Assembly (NCBI GenBank): GCA_004151065.3
Contig: NWUY0304347265.1
Span: forward strand, 1 to 50,286
Origin: Larix sibirica
Lineage: Eukaryota; Streptophyta; Pinopsida; Pinales; Pinaceae
Direction of reading: 5' to 3'
DNA: 50,286 nucleotides
Shown here: one piece after another, positions 29,570-40,315 of the stretch
Position numbering within the stretch: position 1 is the first letter of the stretch
How the letters are laid out: each line of letters opens with the position of its first letter
Notes under the pieces: model-generated
The model's input: only the letters and a program-made list of their open reading frames with translations
What the model was told of the DNA's origin: nothing
Database searches by the model: none
Position numbers and translations under genes: made by a program

Positions 29570-30640
29570 TTTCTTATTATTATTATTTGCCAGACGGTCC
29601 CTTTGAGAGGCACAATTAATTCATTAGCTGCGCTGCGCTGCACTACTCAATTGGGCCACTTGGATTGATTACTTGGATACGAGCCTGAGGCAATTAAAAA
29701 GCTTCATTCACTTTTTTACTATGCCTCATACAGAACCTTTTGGACATACCCTACGACCGAACCTTTCACTTTTCACTTTATGTACGCCGGAAGTACGTAC
29801 ATTGGGGTTTTTTACGAATCCTTCCTACCTAGACCCGCAGCACCCCATAAGGAAAGGAATTAGCGCCCACCCCGGGGAATCTTTGAAGAAACCAACTTAG
29901 GGGCACACCCACGGAGGCATCACCCCCAGCGTAGAGCCCAGTCATTCATATTGAGCTTAGACCTGCCCCAAAAAGCCCTGGAGCGAGGGAGGAGCAGCCC
30001 TGCAGAATATAGGTCAGAATAGTAACATGGCCACGTAGTTGCTAGGAAGGTTTTATCTCTTGCCTGCCTATAGCGAGAGTGGGGAGATAAGGCTCCGCTG
30101 ATCATGGGGGAGAGAAATGGATGGAATGAGATGAATGAAGTGACGAAGGGTAAACTAACATATTTGTCTCTGGCGTAGCATATTGAGAGGAAATATAATA
30201 GGTACTAGTGCAGCCCCAAGCTCATTTTACCAAAAGGCATTTAAATAAATAAAAACACTTGGCCAACCATGGCAGCGTAAGCCCTACGCTAAGGTGAACC
30301 AAGAACTATAAGGTGAAAGGTCAGAATAGAGGACTATGACTAGAATAGAACCGGAAAACAACAGTGGGTTAAACAGTGGATTAACTGGACAGACAATTCA
30401 TCCCCACACATCAGCGAGGGGCTATTATATGATGATGCATTCTGAGCGCTTCGATGGAAACAAATTGGACAATATCACATAATGCATGAATGATCGATCC
30501 AGATTGCTAGATCACTGAGAATTGAATCAATTGTTATATATATAGGTTACAACGTCCAGCGAGGTTATTCCTTCCCTTTAGGGGGCCCTTAACCCCAAGC
30601 CTTCCTCGATCGGGGGTGGATAAGCAGCATTTCAATATCT
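29570..30640. other. Intergenic, no gene
   Basis: At 29640-29690 the CTACTCAATTGGGCCACTTGG / ACTTGGATACG words of the 33205-33510 family occur. Frames of 75 codons (29673-29900, +) and 61 codons (30105-29920, -) are unrecognised. Nothing else is supported. Confidence 0.4.
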
Positions 30641-30649
30641 GGCTGGCAT

Positions 30650-30740
30650 TGGAAGCTGGGAATAAAGGTTCAACTGGTTGTTCAACTGCTGATTCAAGTG
30701 CTGAGAATGCTATTTATTCAACTGCCTTTTCAACTTATAC
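30650..30740 (+). repeat. Short tract of TCAACTGCTGATTCAAG words
   Basis: GGAAGCTGGGAATAAAGG, TTCAACTGGTTGTTCAACTG, CTGATTCAAGTGCTGAGAATG and TTCAACTGCC are plus-strand words of the tract A/C family in a 90-base piece. Confidence 0.6.
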
Positions 30741-30819
30741 TCCCTCCTTCTTATATCCTCCTTTTTTATACACTTATTCTTTTTTTTAGTTTTCAAATGG
30801 AGACACTCAAACCGAATTA

Positions 30820-30960
30820 AGTGACGACGAAACGGAAGTGAGAATGGCAATCGAAGGAACGGATGTGACGGAGAAGAGAAGATAAAACCGAAGGATTCAA
30901 ATAGAAGGATTTAAAGTGAGGATGAGAAGATAAAATTCGCGTCATTACTAGATAGAATAA
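30820..30960 (+). other. Purine-rich tract
   Basis: GACGACGAAACGGAAGTGAG, GAAGGAACGG, GGAGAAGAGAAGATAAAACCG and GAGGATGAGAAGATAAAA follow each other; pyrimidines are rare on the plus strand. GAGAAGATAAAA occurs twice in slightly altered form. No gene. Confidence 0.55.
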
Positions 30961-30984
30961 ATTTTCATACCCCCCGGACGGGGC

Positions 30985-31200
30985 CCCACGGAACAGGAGT
31001 TCCTACAGCACCAGCCCATCAGCACCAGTCGTAGCTGTGCCAATAAAAAAAAAAAGTCAATCATAGTCAGGAAGGAGGAGGCCTTGCCAGTAGGCCGATA
31101 CAGTCATAGCCCCAAGCACCAGTCGTAACCATAGCAGCTAGTCTTTGCCAGTATCATTGCTCTAAACTCTAGTAACTTATAAGCTCCAGTCATAGCTTGT
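30985..31200 (-). repeat. AGCACCAGTCGTAGC inverted words
   Basis: CAGCACCAGCCCATCAGCACC, AGTCGTAGCTGTGCC, AGTCATAGCCCCAAGCACC, AGTCGTAACCATAGCAG and CTCCAGTCATAGC repeat, the inverse of GGTGCTTATGACT-type words. The tract is interrupted at 31045-31060 by an A run and AGTCAATCATAGTC. Confidence 0.6.
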
Positions 31201-32040
31201 TGTCAAAGACTAAGGAAGAGCTAAAGTATTTTATGCAGATGACTCCCCCCCCCCCTTTTTTTTTAACTCTCTCACGGTGACAAATGCTATGCTAACATCA
31301 ATAGTTCCTGATTTTACTACCCTATTATGATTAAAACTGATTACCTTCAAGCACTATTTGTGCATACACTTTTAGCCCTAGATATCACTTTATATATTTC
31401 ATTTTACTACCATACATCTGCCTTCTTTAGACACATCTCTTTTAGCTAGGAGTTCCTATATTTTTGATTGAGTACTTACCCTTCTTTATTCTATATTTTT
31501 CGCGGTGCCAGATAGCTAAGGTTGGCATTACGACCCTACACACTCTGAGCCACCTGATCACACTAAGAAGATATAATTACGTCAGAGATAGAGATTTACC
31601 AATGGATGGTCCGGAGCAGGCAATTATATAAGTAGTCGCTTTGAAATGAATTCACTAACAATACTATTTTGCATAATCTCATCTCTAATAAAATGCCAAC
31701 CTCTTCACGACGCCCTACTTATAATTTTTTTAGATCCGCTTTAGCTTACATCTTCAGAAACAACTTTTTTTTGGCTCTCATATTGGGACGTGATCCTGGG
31801 AATGATTGGTACGTGAGATGGTTCAGTTGTAAACCCCTCTCCATAAGCCTAATAAGTTGCCTTTGTCCATACCTTCCCGGCCAGCTTCATCAGCAGAATA
31901 ATAAGTTTTAATCCAATCAATAAGAATATGGCTTGCTTTGGTAACCTTCCCTTGATCCACCCTTACCTTGATCCCCGCCGGGCCGAACACGAAAGATATA
32001 AATACACCTACCCCTTGGATGGATTCACGAGTTCAATACA
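31201..32040. other. Intergenic, homopolymer C/T run, no gene
   Basis: A run of eleven or so C followed by T runs lies at about 31248-31264. An 80-codon frame (31669-31911) is unrecognised, but near 31790 GTGATCCTGGGAATGATTGG is again a codon-periodic word. Otherwise AT-rich. Confidence 0.4.
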
Positions 32041-32218
32041 CGAACGAGTTGTTAAGCGAGAGACCAGGTGAACACTACAACCTGGGAACCGCAACCTGTG
32101 GTGAATTAGTTTCGTGCCTGAGCAAGAGCCGAGTGCGCAAATAAATATATGGTTATTTATATATGCTGCATGGGTGTTTCAGGGCGGGATCCAGTACGGG
32201 TACGCGAGAGTCAGGACG
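32041..32218 (+). repeat. Third copy of the 24301/24525 element
   Basis: GGTGAACACTACAACCTGG, GCAACCTGTGGTGAA, GAGCCGAGTG, TTTATATATGCTGCATGG, GTTTCAGGGCGG and CAGTACGGGTACG follow the order of the copy at 24301-24455, with indels. Confidence 0.75.
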
Positions 32219-32379
32219 ACGAGAGTAAAAAGGGTGCTTTTTCCACCTTACCTTGATCTCCTCTGGAGGCCGAAATGAGCGAGTAATTTACCTTCGACAG
32301 CCCTGGTTAAGAATAAAGTAAGTAAAATAGGTTACACAATAACCTACCCTGGGCGGCGGATCATTGATTACTACAGGAG

Positions 32380-32712
32380 CCCTTATGCCGCTGGAACTTA
32401 CGGTCTGGGAATGAGGCCTGTTACAATGCTGATGCGACCAGTTCCCAATGGACCTTTTTAACAGCTGGGAATGAACTTTCAAATAATGACCGGTTACTAA
32501 TGATAATTCTAATAATAATTTTGGTTCAACTGATTGGAATGCCCGTGCCCAACTAATGACCCTTTTTGAATGCTGCTGGGAAACCTTCCGAATGATGACT
32601 GTTTACACTCTGCCGGGTAAAAAAAACCATATCCAAATGATGATGGGAATGCTCCAGGGAATCCCGGGAAGGAAATTAGAATTGTTCAACCGCATCAGTT
32701 CGTTCAATCCGC
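32380..32712 (+). repeat. Codon-periodic fragment leading into an open stretch
   Basis: CTGGGAATGAGGCC, TACAATGCTGATGCG, AGCTGGGAATGAAC, AATAATGACCGG and TTTTGGTTCAACTGATTGGAATGCCC are words of the A/C family. From about 32503 one frame reads NNNFGSTDWNARA and stays open to the TAG at about 32725, passing through QMMMGMLQGIPGRKLELF. No ATG near its beginning; the coding status is doubtful. Confidence 0.45.
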
Positions 32713-32725
32713 AACAGCCATTTTA

Positions 32726-33200
32726 GGGAGTATAGGCAGTGATTGATTGGACTTTATTCAAATTATTCCGGCTTAGGAAGAGGTGTTACAACACCCATCG
32801 TTCAACGAAAGATCACACCACCCATCGAGGGATAATAAAAGGGGCAACATCTTATGGGGGGAGGGCCTGTGTATTTCCTGGTGGTGTCTCGTGAGGCGGG
32901 TCGAGGATAGAGAAGATAGTTCTCAGTATCGGTGTAAATCACTCGTTGTTCCCTTCCCTTCACCATCAGCCCAACCCAAAGATGGAGCATTATCGACTTG
33001 TCTCTCCCAAAGACCTCCTCATCTGGCCGCTCATTCCGGCCGGGGTATTATCTATCCGTTTTAAACCCCGCAACACATAATAATATTCCTTCGTCCGGTG
33101 GAGCACGCCCCCCCAATCTGTTGGCCATCGATCAATTGCCAAAGCATATCTGTTGTCACTGGTGGAACCGCTCTTATTCTTGGTTAGTCGCGACTATAAC
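32726..33200. other. Intergenic, unrecognised open frames
   Basis: Plus-strand frames of 93 codons (32783-33064) and 73 codons (32998-33219) overlap and are unrecognised; the minus strand is open at 32802-32990 as well. The words CCCATCG(T/A) and CACACCACCCATCG are locally duplicated at 32790 and 32815. Confidence 0.3.
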
Positions 33201-33204
33201 ATAC

Positions 33205-33510
33205 CACAATAGTATGTAGTCGGCGCTACTTGGGCCTACTCCATAGCTACGCATAGAGCTACTCACAAGGCCTAATCGAAAGAAACTAATCACAGGAAGG
33301 GGCCTACTCAATGGGGCTTCAATTGGGTCTAAGCCACAATAAGGGGCTCCACTAATCCACTCGGGATGGGCTAAGCTACTACGCTAAATTACTTGGATAC
33401 TTGGATACTCGATTCCGCTGATCAACTCCGCTTGGCTGGGCTTGGATAATTGGCCAATTGAATAAGCTACTCAGCTTGGCTTGGATACTTCTGGGATGGG
33501 AAACAGTTGT
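33205..33510 (+). repeat. CTACTTGG / CTTGGATACTTGG repeat block
   Basis: GCTACTTGGGCCTACTC, GAGCTACTCAC, GGGCCTACTCAATGGGGC, ATTACTTGGATACTTGGATACTCG, GGCTTGGATAATTGG and AGCTACTCAGCTTGGCTTGG succeed one another. The same word set occurs at 18575-18665 (CTACTCAACTGGGCTACTTGG) and 29645-29680. It is a dispersed degenerate family. Confidence 0.65.
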
Positions 33511-33815
33511 TATCATGTCCCCATCGATCAATTTATTCTGTTAATTGCCTCTATGGTGTTGCTTTTATGCCTTCTGTCAACCGATTCTTTATTTTATGTC
33601 TGTGAACCCATTGATTTATTGATTCTTCTTGGATGTTTTGGAACCCATGCACGATCTTACTTACGATGGGATGGCACCTGTTTTTATAAGTTGAGAATAC
33701 ACGGTTATAATATAGTATATAATGCAAACTTATAAACTGACCTATCAGGATAGGCGTTACCACCAACAACTGCCCCATCTTACGCGATCGCAATAGTCCC
33801 ATCGGAAACAGGCAT
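33511..33815. other. Overlapping open frames on both strands, no gene recognised
   Basis: An 84-codon plus frame (33481-33735) and a 144-codon minus frame (33985 to 33551) overlap. The minus frame runs into the GCGACGG / CATAGC repeat zone and has no recognised domain; the plus frame carries a hydrophobic stretch IDQFILLIASMVLLLCLL. Neither has supporting context. Confidence 0.2.
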
Positions 33816-33819
33816 AAAA

Positions 33820-34190
33820 ACACTCCACATACTCCTCCGGTACGCGACGGTACGCAACTGCATGGCACAGCATGCGACGGCACAGGACGGGGCGGTACAC
33901 AGTGAAGGGCCACCCGATCATAGACGCCGAGCATAGCCAACCACCACCGGTCATATAGATTATCCACACATAGTCCACTCAACATAGCAGCACCACCCTA
34001 CCCATAGCCCCGAATTAGCATAGTCACTGCCTACCAGACGTAGTCAAAATGAGCATAGCAACAAATAGCATAGCCTAGCGTAGAGAGGACAGATTAGCCC
34101 TTTTTAGCAGAGCGTATAGAATAGCCAAGCAATGCATAGCATTGAAGAACATAGCATTATATAGCCTTGATAGTATAGATAGCTTACGTC
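33820..34190 (-). repeat. CATAGCA / GGTACGCGACGG degenerate repeats
   Basis: First GGTACGCGACGGTACGCAAC, CATGCGACGGCAC and GACGGGGCGGTACAC, then from 33950 a series of CATAG, CATAGCA, CATAGCC and AGCATAG words about every 12 to 20 bases. It is a decayed tandem, similar in style to 30985-31200. Confidence 0.6.
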
Positions 34191-34224
34191 CTAAAAGCAT
34201 ACACGCGCACGCTACGCGATACTC

Positions 34225-34263
34225 GCATCTCTACGACCTGTTCGGTGCATTCCCGAGGCACGA
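34225..34263 (+). repeat. Dispersed repeat, partner at 18390
   Basis: GCATCTCTACGACCTGTTCGG then TGCATTCCCGAGGCACGA, closely matching 18390-18430. Directly upstream are palindromic CGCGCACGCTACGCG words, also seen in similar form at 41638-41650. Confidence 0.8.
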
Positions 34264-34369
34264 CCCGCCCCCATCCAGATAGCATAATCAGGGTCTCCCC
34301 TCTACACCCTATTCACATTTAAGGAAGTCTTTATACACATAAAAAAGAAATAAATAAAGAGTAAGGAAC

Positions 34370-34590
34370 ATAGCAGTATTCCGCAGTGCGACATTCGGGT
34401 TTAAACGAAAGGAAAGAGGCAGATTCTGGGTTGTAAGGAAAGGACAGAAACCGTAGTGCGTATCTGGGATTTTAGGAAGCTTATCTTTATGCGAGTTCTC
34501 AAAGCTTATGCGAGTTATCGAAGCTAGGAGGTGTTAGTCCGAGCTAAGAGGTGTTATACAAGCTACGATGAGGGTAAGAGGTGTTCTGCT
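34370..34590 (+). repeat. Adjacent degenerate tandems (TTATGCGAGTT and AAGAGGTGTT)
   Basis: TTATGCGAGTTCTCAAAGC and TTATGCGAGTTATCGAAGC lie in tandem at about 34488-34525. Next come AGGAGGTGTTAGTCCGAGCT, AAGAGGTGTTATACAAGCT and AAGAGGTGTTCTGC. Upstream, CGCAGTGCG / CGTAGTGCG and TTCTGGGTTGTAAGGAAAGG words also repeat. Three unrelated small tandems abut. Confidence 0.7.
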
Positions 34591-35020
34591 CAGTCCGGAC
34601 CCAAGGAAAGATTCTTTCACCACGCCTCATGACTTGTCAAATAGTTATTTCTATAGTTAGGAGAGCTTGCCTTTCGCCTAATAAAGTAATACGAAGAGAG
34701 ATAGATAAGGAATAACTACACCTACGGAAGATAGACCTATACCCAAATAGGTGCGGTGCTAGTGCTGCTTATATCCCAAGCGGCATTCACCTTTCAAATC
34801 TATCGGTCGTTTAAACACTATAATATTATGGTTCGATTATGAGAGCGGAGATCCGATGCTAAAGCGTAATTACATATATAATAAGGAATGACCAGCAGCC
34901 GCTTACTTATTTCCTCTCTCATCAATATGTCTGCCTGGGCGAATAGAATCAATGCACCTCACTCGCCCACTTGTTGAATCGATTAAATAACAAGCTGTCA
35001 TAAATCTCGCTCCTATCCTT
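34591..35020. other. Intergenic; contains a 21-bp match to 6421
   Basis: 34862-34882 matches 6421-6441 at 20 of 21 bases (AAGCGTAATT then A(A/C)ATATATAAT). No gene is seen. Confidence 0.5.
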
Positions 35021-35335
35021 TTGGATGCTCCTATCTCGATTCACCTTTGCATACAACACTACTTTTTTTTGTTGAGTGAACCGGCAAGCATCCCACCTTT
35101 GCATGCAACGCCTCTGGTACATATCCAGGTGAGCAACAAACATATCCTTCCTTATTGGTCCACCTTTGCAGACAACTCATCTGTACCCTCTGTCGACTTA
35201 AATTGGACAGCATCCATAATAATTCAATTCGTATTGGTTCACCCATACACCTCACTAACACACTCGGTTCTGACTGTGGACTTCCTCGAACTGAATGAGT
35301 TTACAAAGGAGTGTAAGGTCTCAAGGCGGAGATAA
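35021..35335 (+). repeat. Three CACCTTTGCA repeats inside a 104-codon open frame
   Basis: CACCTTTGCATACAACACTACT, CACCTTTGCATGCAACGCCTCT and CACCTTTGCAGACAACTCATCT begin at 35042, 35094 and 35161, spaced 52 and 67 bases. A frame starting MDAPISIHLCIQHYFFLL covers them without a stop for 104 codons. The repeats fall in different phases relative to that frame, so they are not a peptide repeat. The minus strand is open too. The gene call is weak. Confidence 0.55.
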
Positions 35336-35339
35336 AATG

Positions 35340-37640
35340 CAGGGGTTACCAGGAATAGTCCATCCTACCAAAGGCTGTAGGTATGAGGTTACGCTGTACC
35401 AAGGATGAATGTAAGGAGGGCCCGCCCAATGAGGTCTGAGTCTTCTCTAAAGGTTCGTTCATAGGTCAGAGGGTTTAGGTTCAAAGGCTATTCCCGCATA
35501 GTAGGCATAGGTAAAGAGTTTCCAAGGCTGATTCTCTAGGCATTTCTATGTGTTTAACTTATTGGAATCAGGTAAAAGCATAAACCTATTGTATCGCCAA
35601 CATATAGTACCAGCATATAGTACCGTCGGTTTATAGTAAGCATTTTCTCTCCTCTTGGGCTCGAGTACCGGCAGTACTCTAATTGAGTGCATTATCAACA
35701 CTTGGCATGGAGTAGTTGCATAAAAAGCATATTCAGCTGGGATTGACAAAGACTCCTTATCAAGTATCAGCATTTACTACTAGCTATCAGATACCTATGG
35801 CTGTGACTCACTCACCCGGCCACCAGCCCCATAGCGTACCTTCCCTTCTCGTCCCGTTTCGTAGCTTCTAGCTTCTTGCCGTGGTTTTATGGATGATTTG
35901 GGAGATGCTTTTTTTTTTTAACTAGCCCACTCCTAAAGGATACACTTACTGTAGGCTACCCGCACTCTGAACTCTTATGGTAAGTATCCTGTATTTATGC
36001 TAGTATTAAATGTAAAGATATTAATTTATCTGGAGAGATTTATTCTAAATTAGTCAACAATGCATTAAGAATATACTCTCTTTTTAACTAAGTTACAATG
36101 AGTGAAAGCCTAAAAAGAAAAGCTTATATTAGCCTTGTTAGTCCTGCCTGGAGCCCATTGGACTAGCAGAAAGTCCAAGCCTTAGTCCATTACTTTATCC
36201 GTGTGAATACCGTAAGTTGTATAGAAAGAAATACTAGTAGACAAGTCAGTTCCTGGCCTATAACAATATGTGAAAATTTAGGAATAAAGGGTGGCATAGC
36301 TACGCCCATTTCTGTTTTCACCTCAGATAAGTAGTAAATTCCAAAGTAATAAGCCTCTTCATGAACATGGCCTATCAATAGGGAAAATGAAGTACTGGAC
36401 CTTCTTACTGGACCAGACTTGCCTTGACTTGACCGTTCCCCAACTGTACCGGCCCTTACCACAGTATAACTTATCTGGGTCAGCATCACTGTCAGAATCC
36501 AACCAGTAACAAGTATTGATAGTTTCAAATTGGTGCACAACCTAATACTGCTGGGGCTACCTCATCAGTTTCCTTTGTCCGCTGCTCTGATACGGCCGCC
36601 TAAGCAATCTGTGTGTGCCTAACGCTATTATTTCCTTGGGTCTATTTCGATTATTCCACCACCTCGGGATATGGCTATGGTTTTCCGGACAATCCCGCTA
36701 TGTATATGCAATTACAGAAAGCTAAATGTGAATATATAATATTTATTGGGCTAATCACGTGATGTTTTGTATGTAGAGTAATAAATGGACCTTATTGTTT
36801 ACCAGAGAGACCACGGGTTACTGAACGAAGTACGTTTAAAAGATAATAAGGCAAGATCGGAACCAAGTCACTTGAGCGAGATAGAGAAAGTTGTTTGATG
36901 GGATCAAAGAGTCTGTCTATTCAGTGTAAGTTACTTTCCGAACTTGTTTGGGCCTTGCCTATGACTGCCACCACTATTTTGCCTTTCATATGCCTACTTT
37001 GAATTTTTTTATACAGATACCCACAGGGAAGGGAGGGGAATCATTACGTGGAACTGCCCTTTGGATATTAAACTTCACTACTGCCTGAACTTATTCCGAT
37101 CAAATGGATGGGGTGGGTGGGGGCATTTAGAACAGTGATATAAACTTTATGAAGCTTACTTGCCTTTACTCTATTTCCGACAGCAACGCCTGGCGTGGCG
37201 TATTCAAAACCCCTTAGGGAACGGCTCATCAATTACCTACCTAAATTTAGAGCTTTGCACCGGCTTCCAAACAACCTATTGCTGAAGCCAGGAATGCTTC
37301 GTAGGGGAGGCATCCTATTCATCCACCCTTTATCATACCCTTACCTTATGAATTCTTATGGGTGGTACAACGTATGAACTTATAGGTATCACATATTACC
37401 TTCTGGTTCGGCCGAGCCTTTATGATATGATTCAGTAATTAGAACCAACTACATTGCTAGGAAGAGCCCTATCTGCCTGCCTTTCATTTAATGCCTGCTT
37501 CTATAGTTACCCACCTAAGACCTCTACATGTTTTACCTATATAACTTACTGAATGAATGCTTTGTGAGGACACTATTTATCTTGTCGGGGGGACGAGCTT
37601 ACATATAAATTGATTAATTTCGACAGCAATCATTGCTAGG
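35340..37640. other. Long intergenic stretch, no gene
   Basis: A short tandem CATATAGTACCAGCATATAGTACC lies near 35598-35625. A 116-codon minus frame (36540 to 36190) reads MCTNLKLSILVTGWILTVML at its start, with one or two hydrophobic stretches, and is unrecognised. Other short frames have no support. GCTCTGATACG at 36580 also occurs at 20262. Confidence 0.35.
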
Positions 37641-37642
37641 AT

Positions 37643-37864
37643 ATGCTTTCATGTTATTACCTTTTACTTCTTACCACCTATTCTCTTAACCACAACCTAG
37701 AGATACTGCCTGTCTTAGACTACTTTAGTTTAGTAATGCCCCACGTTGGAGACAAAACGAGGCGGCTTCCCAAGAGATTAGCTTTTTTACGGGAGGGATA
37801 CAGACAGCATTCACAGGCTTTCGAAAAAAAACTTACTGGAGGAAAAGAACTGAGTAAGCACTAG
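37643..37864 (+). CDS. Unrecognised 73-codon open frame
   Basis: It starts with a hydrophobic MLSCYYLLLLTTYSL and ends in a basic segment (DKTRRLPKRLAFLREGYRQ, then KKLTGGKELSKH) before TAG. The composition is protein-like and not repetitive. I cannot assign it to a family. Confidence 0.2.
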   Translation: MLSCYYLLLLTTYSLNHNLEILPVLDYFSLVMPHVGDKTRRLPKRLAFLREGYRQHSQAFEKKLTGGKELSKH

Positions 37865-37954
37865 AACTATAGATTTCTTTACCTGAAGACCCAGACCTAG
37901 TAGCCCTAGACCACTTACTTCAGGAATCTGAGGAGGAGGCTTCATTAGAGGATT

Positions 37955-38273
37955 CCCGTATGAAGGGACCAAGTGTGGGGGCTTACACCCAGGTTGTTGG
38001 TTTGTTCCGGTAATTTATCAAAAGCTTAAATAATTACCCCAACAGGTTATAATCCCGCCCGAAATTACGTCTATAAAGGCCCTGCCCAATATATTACTAA
38101 TTTATTATTCCGGGCTCCCTCCGTATGAAGGCACCGCACCAGGTCGGGTTGTTCCGGTCGATCTGATAAACGTTCCCAAACGCATATTTTTGAAAGAGAA
38201 ACTTTGTTTGTCAGGGATCCGAATAAATTCTCTCTCTATTCGGGTTTCCGAACTTGAAATTGTAACTAGGTAA
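37955..38273 (+). repeat. Diverged direct repeat plus a 79-codon open stretch
   Basis: CCGTATGAAGG(G/C)ACC followed by CAGGT(T/C)G and GTTCCGGT occurs at 37955-38011 and 38120-38160. From 38034 a frame with no ATG is open to a TAA at 38271, reading VIIPPEITSIKALPN and later FLKEKLCLSGIRINSLSIRV. The second half looks protein-like but I cannot place it. Confidence 0.45.
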
Positions 38274-38340
38274 CTCATTAATTTACAAATTACCATAGCC
38301 CCTGGCTGGGCGCCTGAATCCCGTGGTAGCGGGGCTTATC

Positions 38341-38725
38341 TTGGCTTTGAGGATTCGATGATGACACGGTGCTGTGATCGGAGTGTATAAAACTCTGGGG
38401 TGGGCCGCGTGGTGTTGTTCAGATATTCGTTCGTCCTCGCTGCTCCGGCTCTTGCCTTTGCTTGTTTGCATGGTCCTTATTTTTATTGCTTGCCTGGGGG
38501 CGTGTGCTATGGCTCTATTGCTTGTTTTTTTGGGTCCGGTGCTGCCTGCTCGTGTTTGCAGGGGTGGGGTCCGACCGGGTGCTTTTGAGGTTAGGTGAGA
38601 GGTGTGGTGAGGTTCAATTAGATAGAGGGCTTATGATTCTGGTGACAGGTTCGGGTATCCTTCTTCTTTCTCCTTCGTCTTGCGCTGGCGGTGGGCGGGT
38701 TCTTATGGGTTTCGCTTAGCTGGCT
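38341..38725 (+). other. Repeat partner of 28361, then G/T-rich stretch
   Basis: 38341-38420 is the diverged partner of 28361-28435. From 38420 to 38725 adenine is scarce and three plus-strand frames are simultaneously open (62 to 85 codons), reading Cys/Leu/Gly/Phe-rich. Simultaneous openness reflects base composition, not a gene. Confidence 0.5.
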
Positions 38726-39715
38726 CCTCTAGCATTTTATTGTATGTCAATGGACACTAAATTATATTTATATATTATAATAGTGGTCTGTTTTGTGAGG
38801 TGCCAAGGTCGAGGAGGGAGAGATAACATTGATCGGGCCAGTAATCAATCGATCTATCAGGCAGTAAGAGGGATCAATAAGCAAGGTGGTAACAGTGAGC
38901 TTGATAAAGGAGCAGTATCTCCCTCCTTGTATCTTCCAAAGACCTCCCGCATCTAGCCGCTCAGTACCGTAAGCAGTTCTCTCTATATTTGTATAAAAAT
39001 AGAGCTAGCTCTAAACTTGAAAGTTGAGTCGTTTTATAGAAGTCAAGCAAGTAAGCAAAAGCACAAGTTAAACTTATATATGCGATCTCGTATCCATCTA
39101 TTGATCAACAGTTAGAAGCCATAGTGATAAGCCATAGTGTTTAGGGCTTGGGTCGGGGTCCCGGAACCCTCTTGCTCTCCACACTAAGGCTCTTGAATTG
39201 AACTCGGAGGGCATGGGACGATAGATTACCAATCCATACGAGCTCATATATTAACGTACGTTTTTCCATCTGTTGTACCGCCCACCCCAGCAGCAGCACG
39301 AACTAAGAAGAGATAGAGTTAGTCAACTCAACAATTTAATGTATGTAAGGCTGTGGCGCCTTTATTCTATCAGTAAAGTTCAACGTCTCTATGCGATGAG
39401 GAGCCTCCAGAGTCCCAGGTCAAATAGGCAGTAAGACCCCGTAGAATTTCATATTTAATATTATCTTTAAAAGGAAGGAGACAAAAACTATACGGCTTTA
39501 ACTACTCCATGGACGACCTAAGGTGCACACACAGGTGGTGCTCATTATTTTGAAAAACTAGTGCACTAGAGAAGAAGACTCTACTTTGTGAACTTTTTTA
39601 TAACCTTTGTTTATGGAATTAATTAGAGATGGATTTCCTCACATCGATTTAGTTAAATGTAAGACCCTATACAAATAGCCGAAGCCAAGTACAAAACTGA
39701 GCACGTAGCCGAAGC
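38726..39715. other. Intergenic, no gene
   Basis: No supported feature. CCTCCCGCATCTAGCCGCTCA near 38940 resembles CCTCCTCATCTGGCCGCTCA near 33012, with CTTCCAAAGA / CTCCCAAAGA before each, a diverged repeat of about 35 bases. Confidence 0.45.
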
Positions 39716-39716
39716 C

Positions 39717-39992
39717 TCAGAGTAATAGGGGGGAGGCCCGCATCCTCGAAAGCCAAACACGCATCTGGATATGTGGAAACTGCCCCCGGAGAAACGGAAA
39801 ATGCTTCATAAGAAGCAGCAGGACACACATAATTAGAGCAGCAAGCAGGATATGCGAATAAACAGCATATAAATCACACTGACTTACCGCCCGCACCGCC
39901 GCTACTATCACCATTTCCATCCGAAGAAAGATAGCCCCGCCAAATACCGATGTGGAACAAAGGGTATATTGAACCAATGGGTTAATCTTCAA
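39717..39992 (-). other. 91-codon hydrophobic open frame, probably a repeat phase
   Basis: The minus frame is Leu/Met/Val-rich (HILLAALIMCVLLLLMKHF) and would predict a membrane segment. The neighbouring phase reads SSDGNGDSSGGAGG and CPAASYEAFSVSPGAVSTYP, the composition of the codon-periodic tracts. I think the hydrophobic reading is the out-of-phase product of a diverged tract member. Confidence 0.35.
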
Positions 39993-40115
39993 ATGGGTAG
40001 TCCGGTGAGAGCCCTCTGCTCAAACAGTGAAGCAAGTATTCTATAAAGAATGAAGCCCTACAAAACAGTATAGCACAATGGTTTAGTGAGGCACTACACT
40101 ACCACAAGGATGACT

Positions 40116-40140
40116 AATAGAGTGGAGTCGCCACTCTATT
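40116..40140. terminator. Perfect 10-bp hairpin
   Basis: AATAGAGTGG at 40116-40125 is exactly complementary to CCACTCTATT at 40131-40140, with loop AGTCG. No T run or gene flanks it in a way that shows a direction. In plant mitochondria such stems can stabilise transcript 3' ends, but that role is only a suggestion here. Confidence 0.45.
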
Positions 40141-40315
40141 TAGGTCAAAAGTGAAAAACCCCCGGGAAAATAGCAAGAAAATAGAAGGAGATAATCCCCT
40201 CGAACATCCGAGTCTAAGGTGATTATGGTTCGTCCCACAAGTACATAAAAGTTTAATCCTCCCGCATTGATTGAATGTGGTTCTCGGAGTTCAGACGCTT
40301 TTCCTTTTTCGGAAT

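Noticed and set aside
31245-31265. C run followed by T run as a telomere-like or origin signal
   Set aside because: A single homopolymer junction without repeats or an adjacent structure has no supporting evidence.
33551-33985. 144-codon minus-strand frame
   Set aside because: It runs partly through the degenerate GCGACGG repeat zone, has no recognisable domain and is opposed by a plus-strand frame.
38374-38719. Three overlapping plus-strand frames rich in Leu, Cys and Gly
   Set aside because: All three phases are open because adenine is scarce in this stretch; that is a composition effect.
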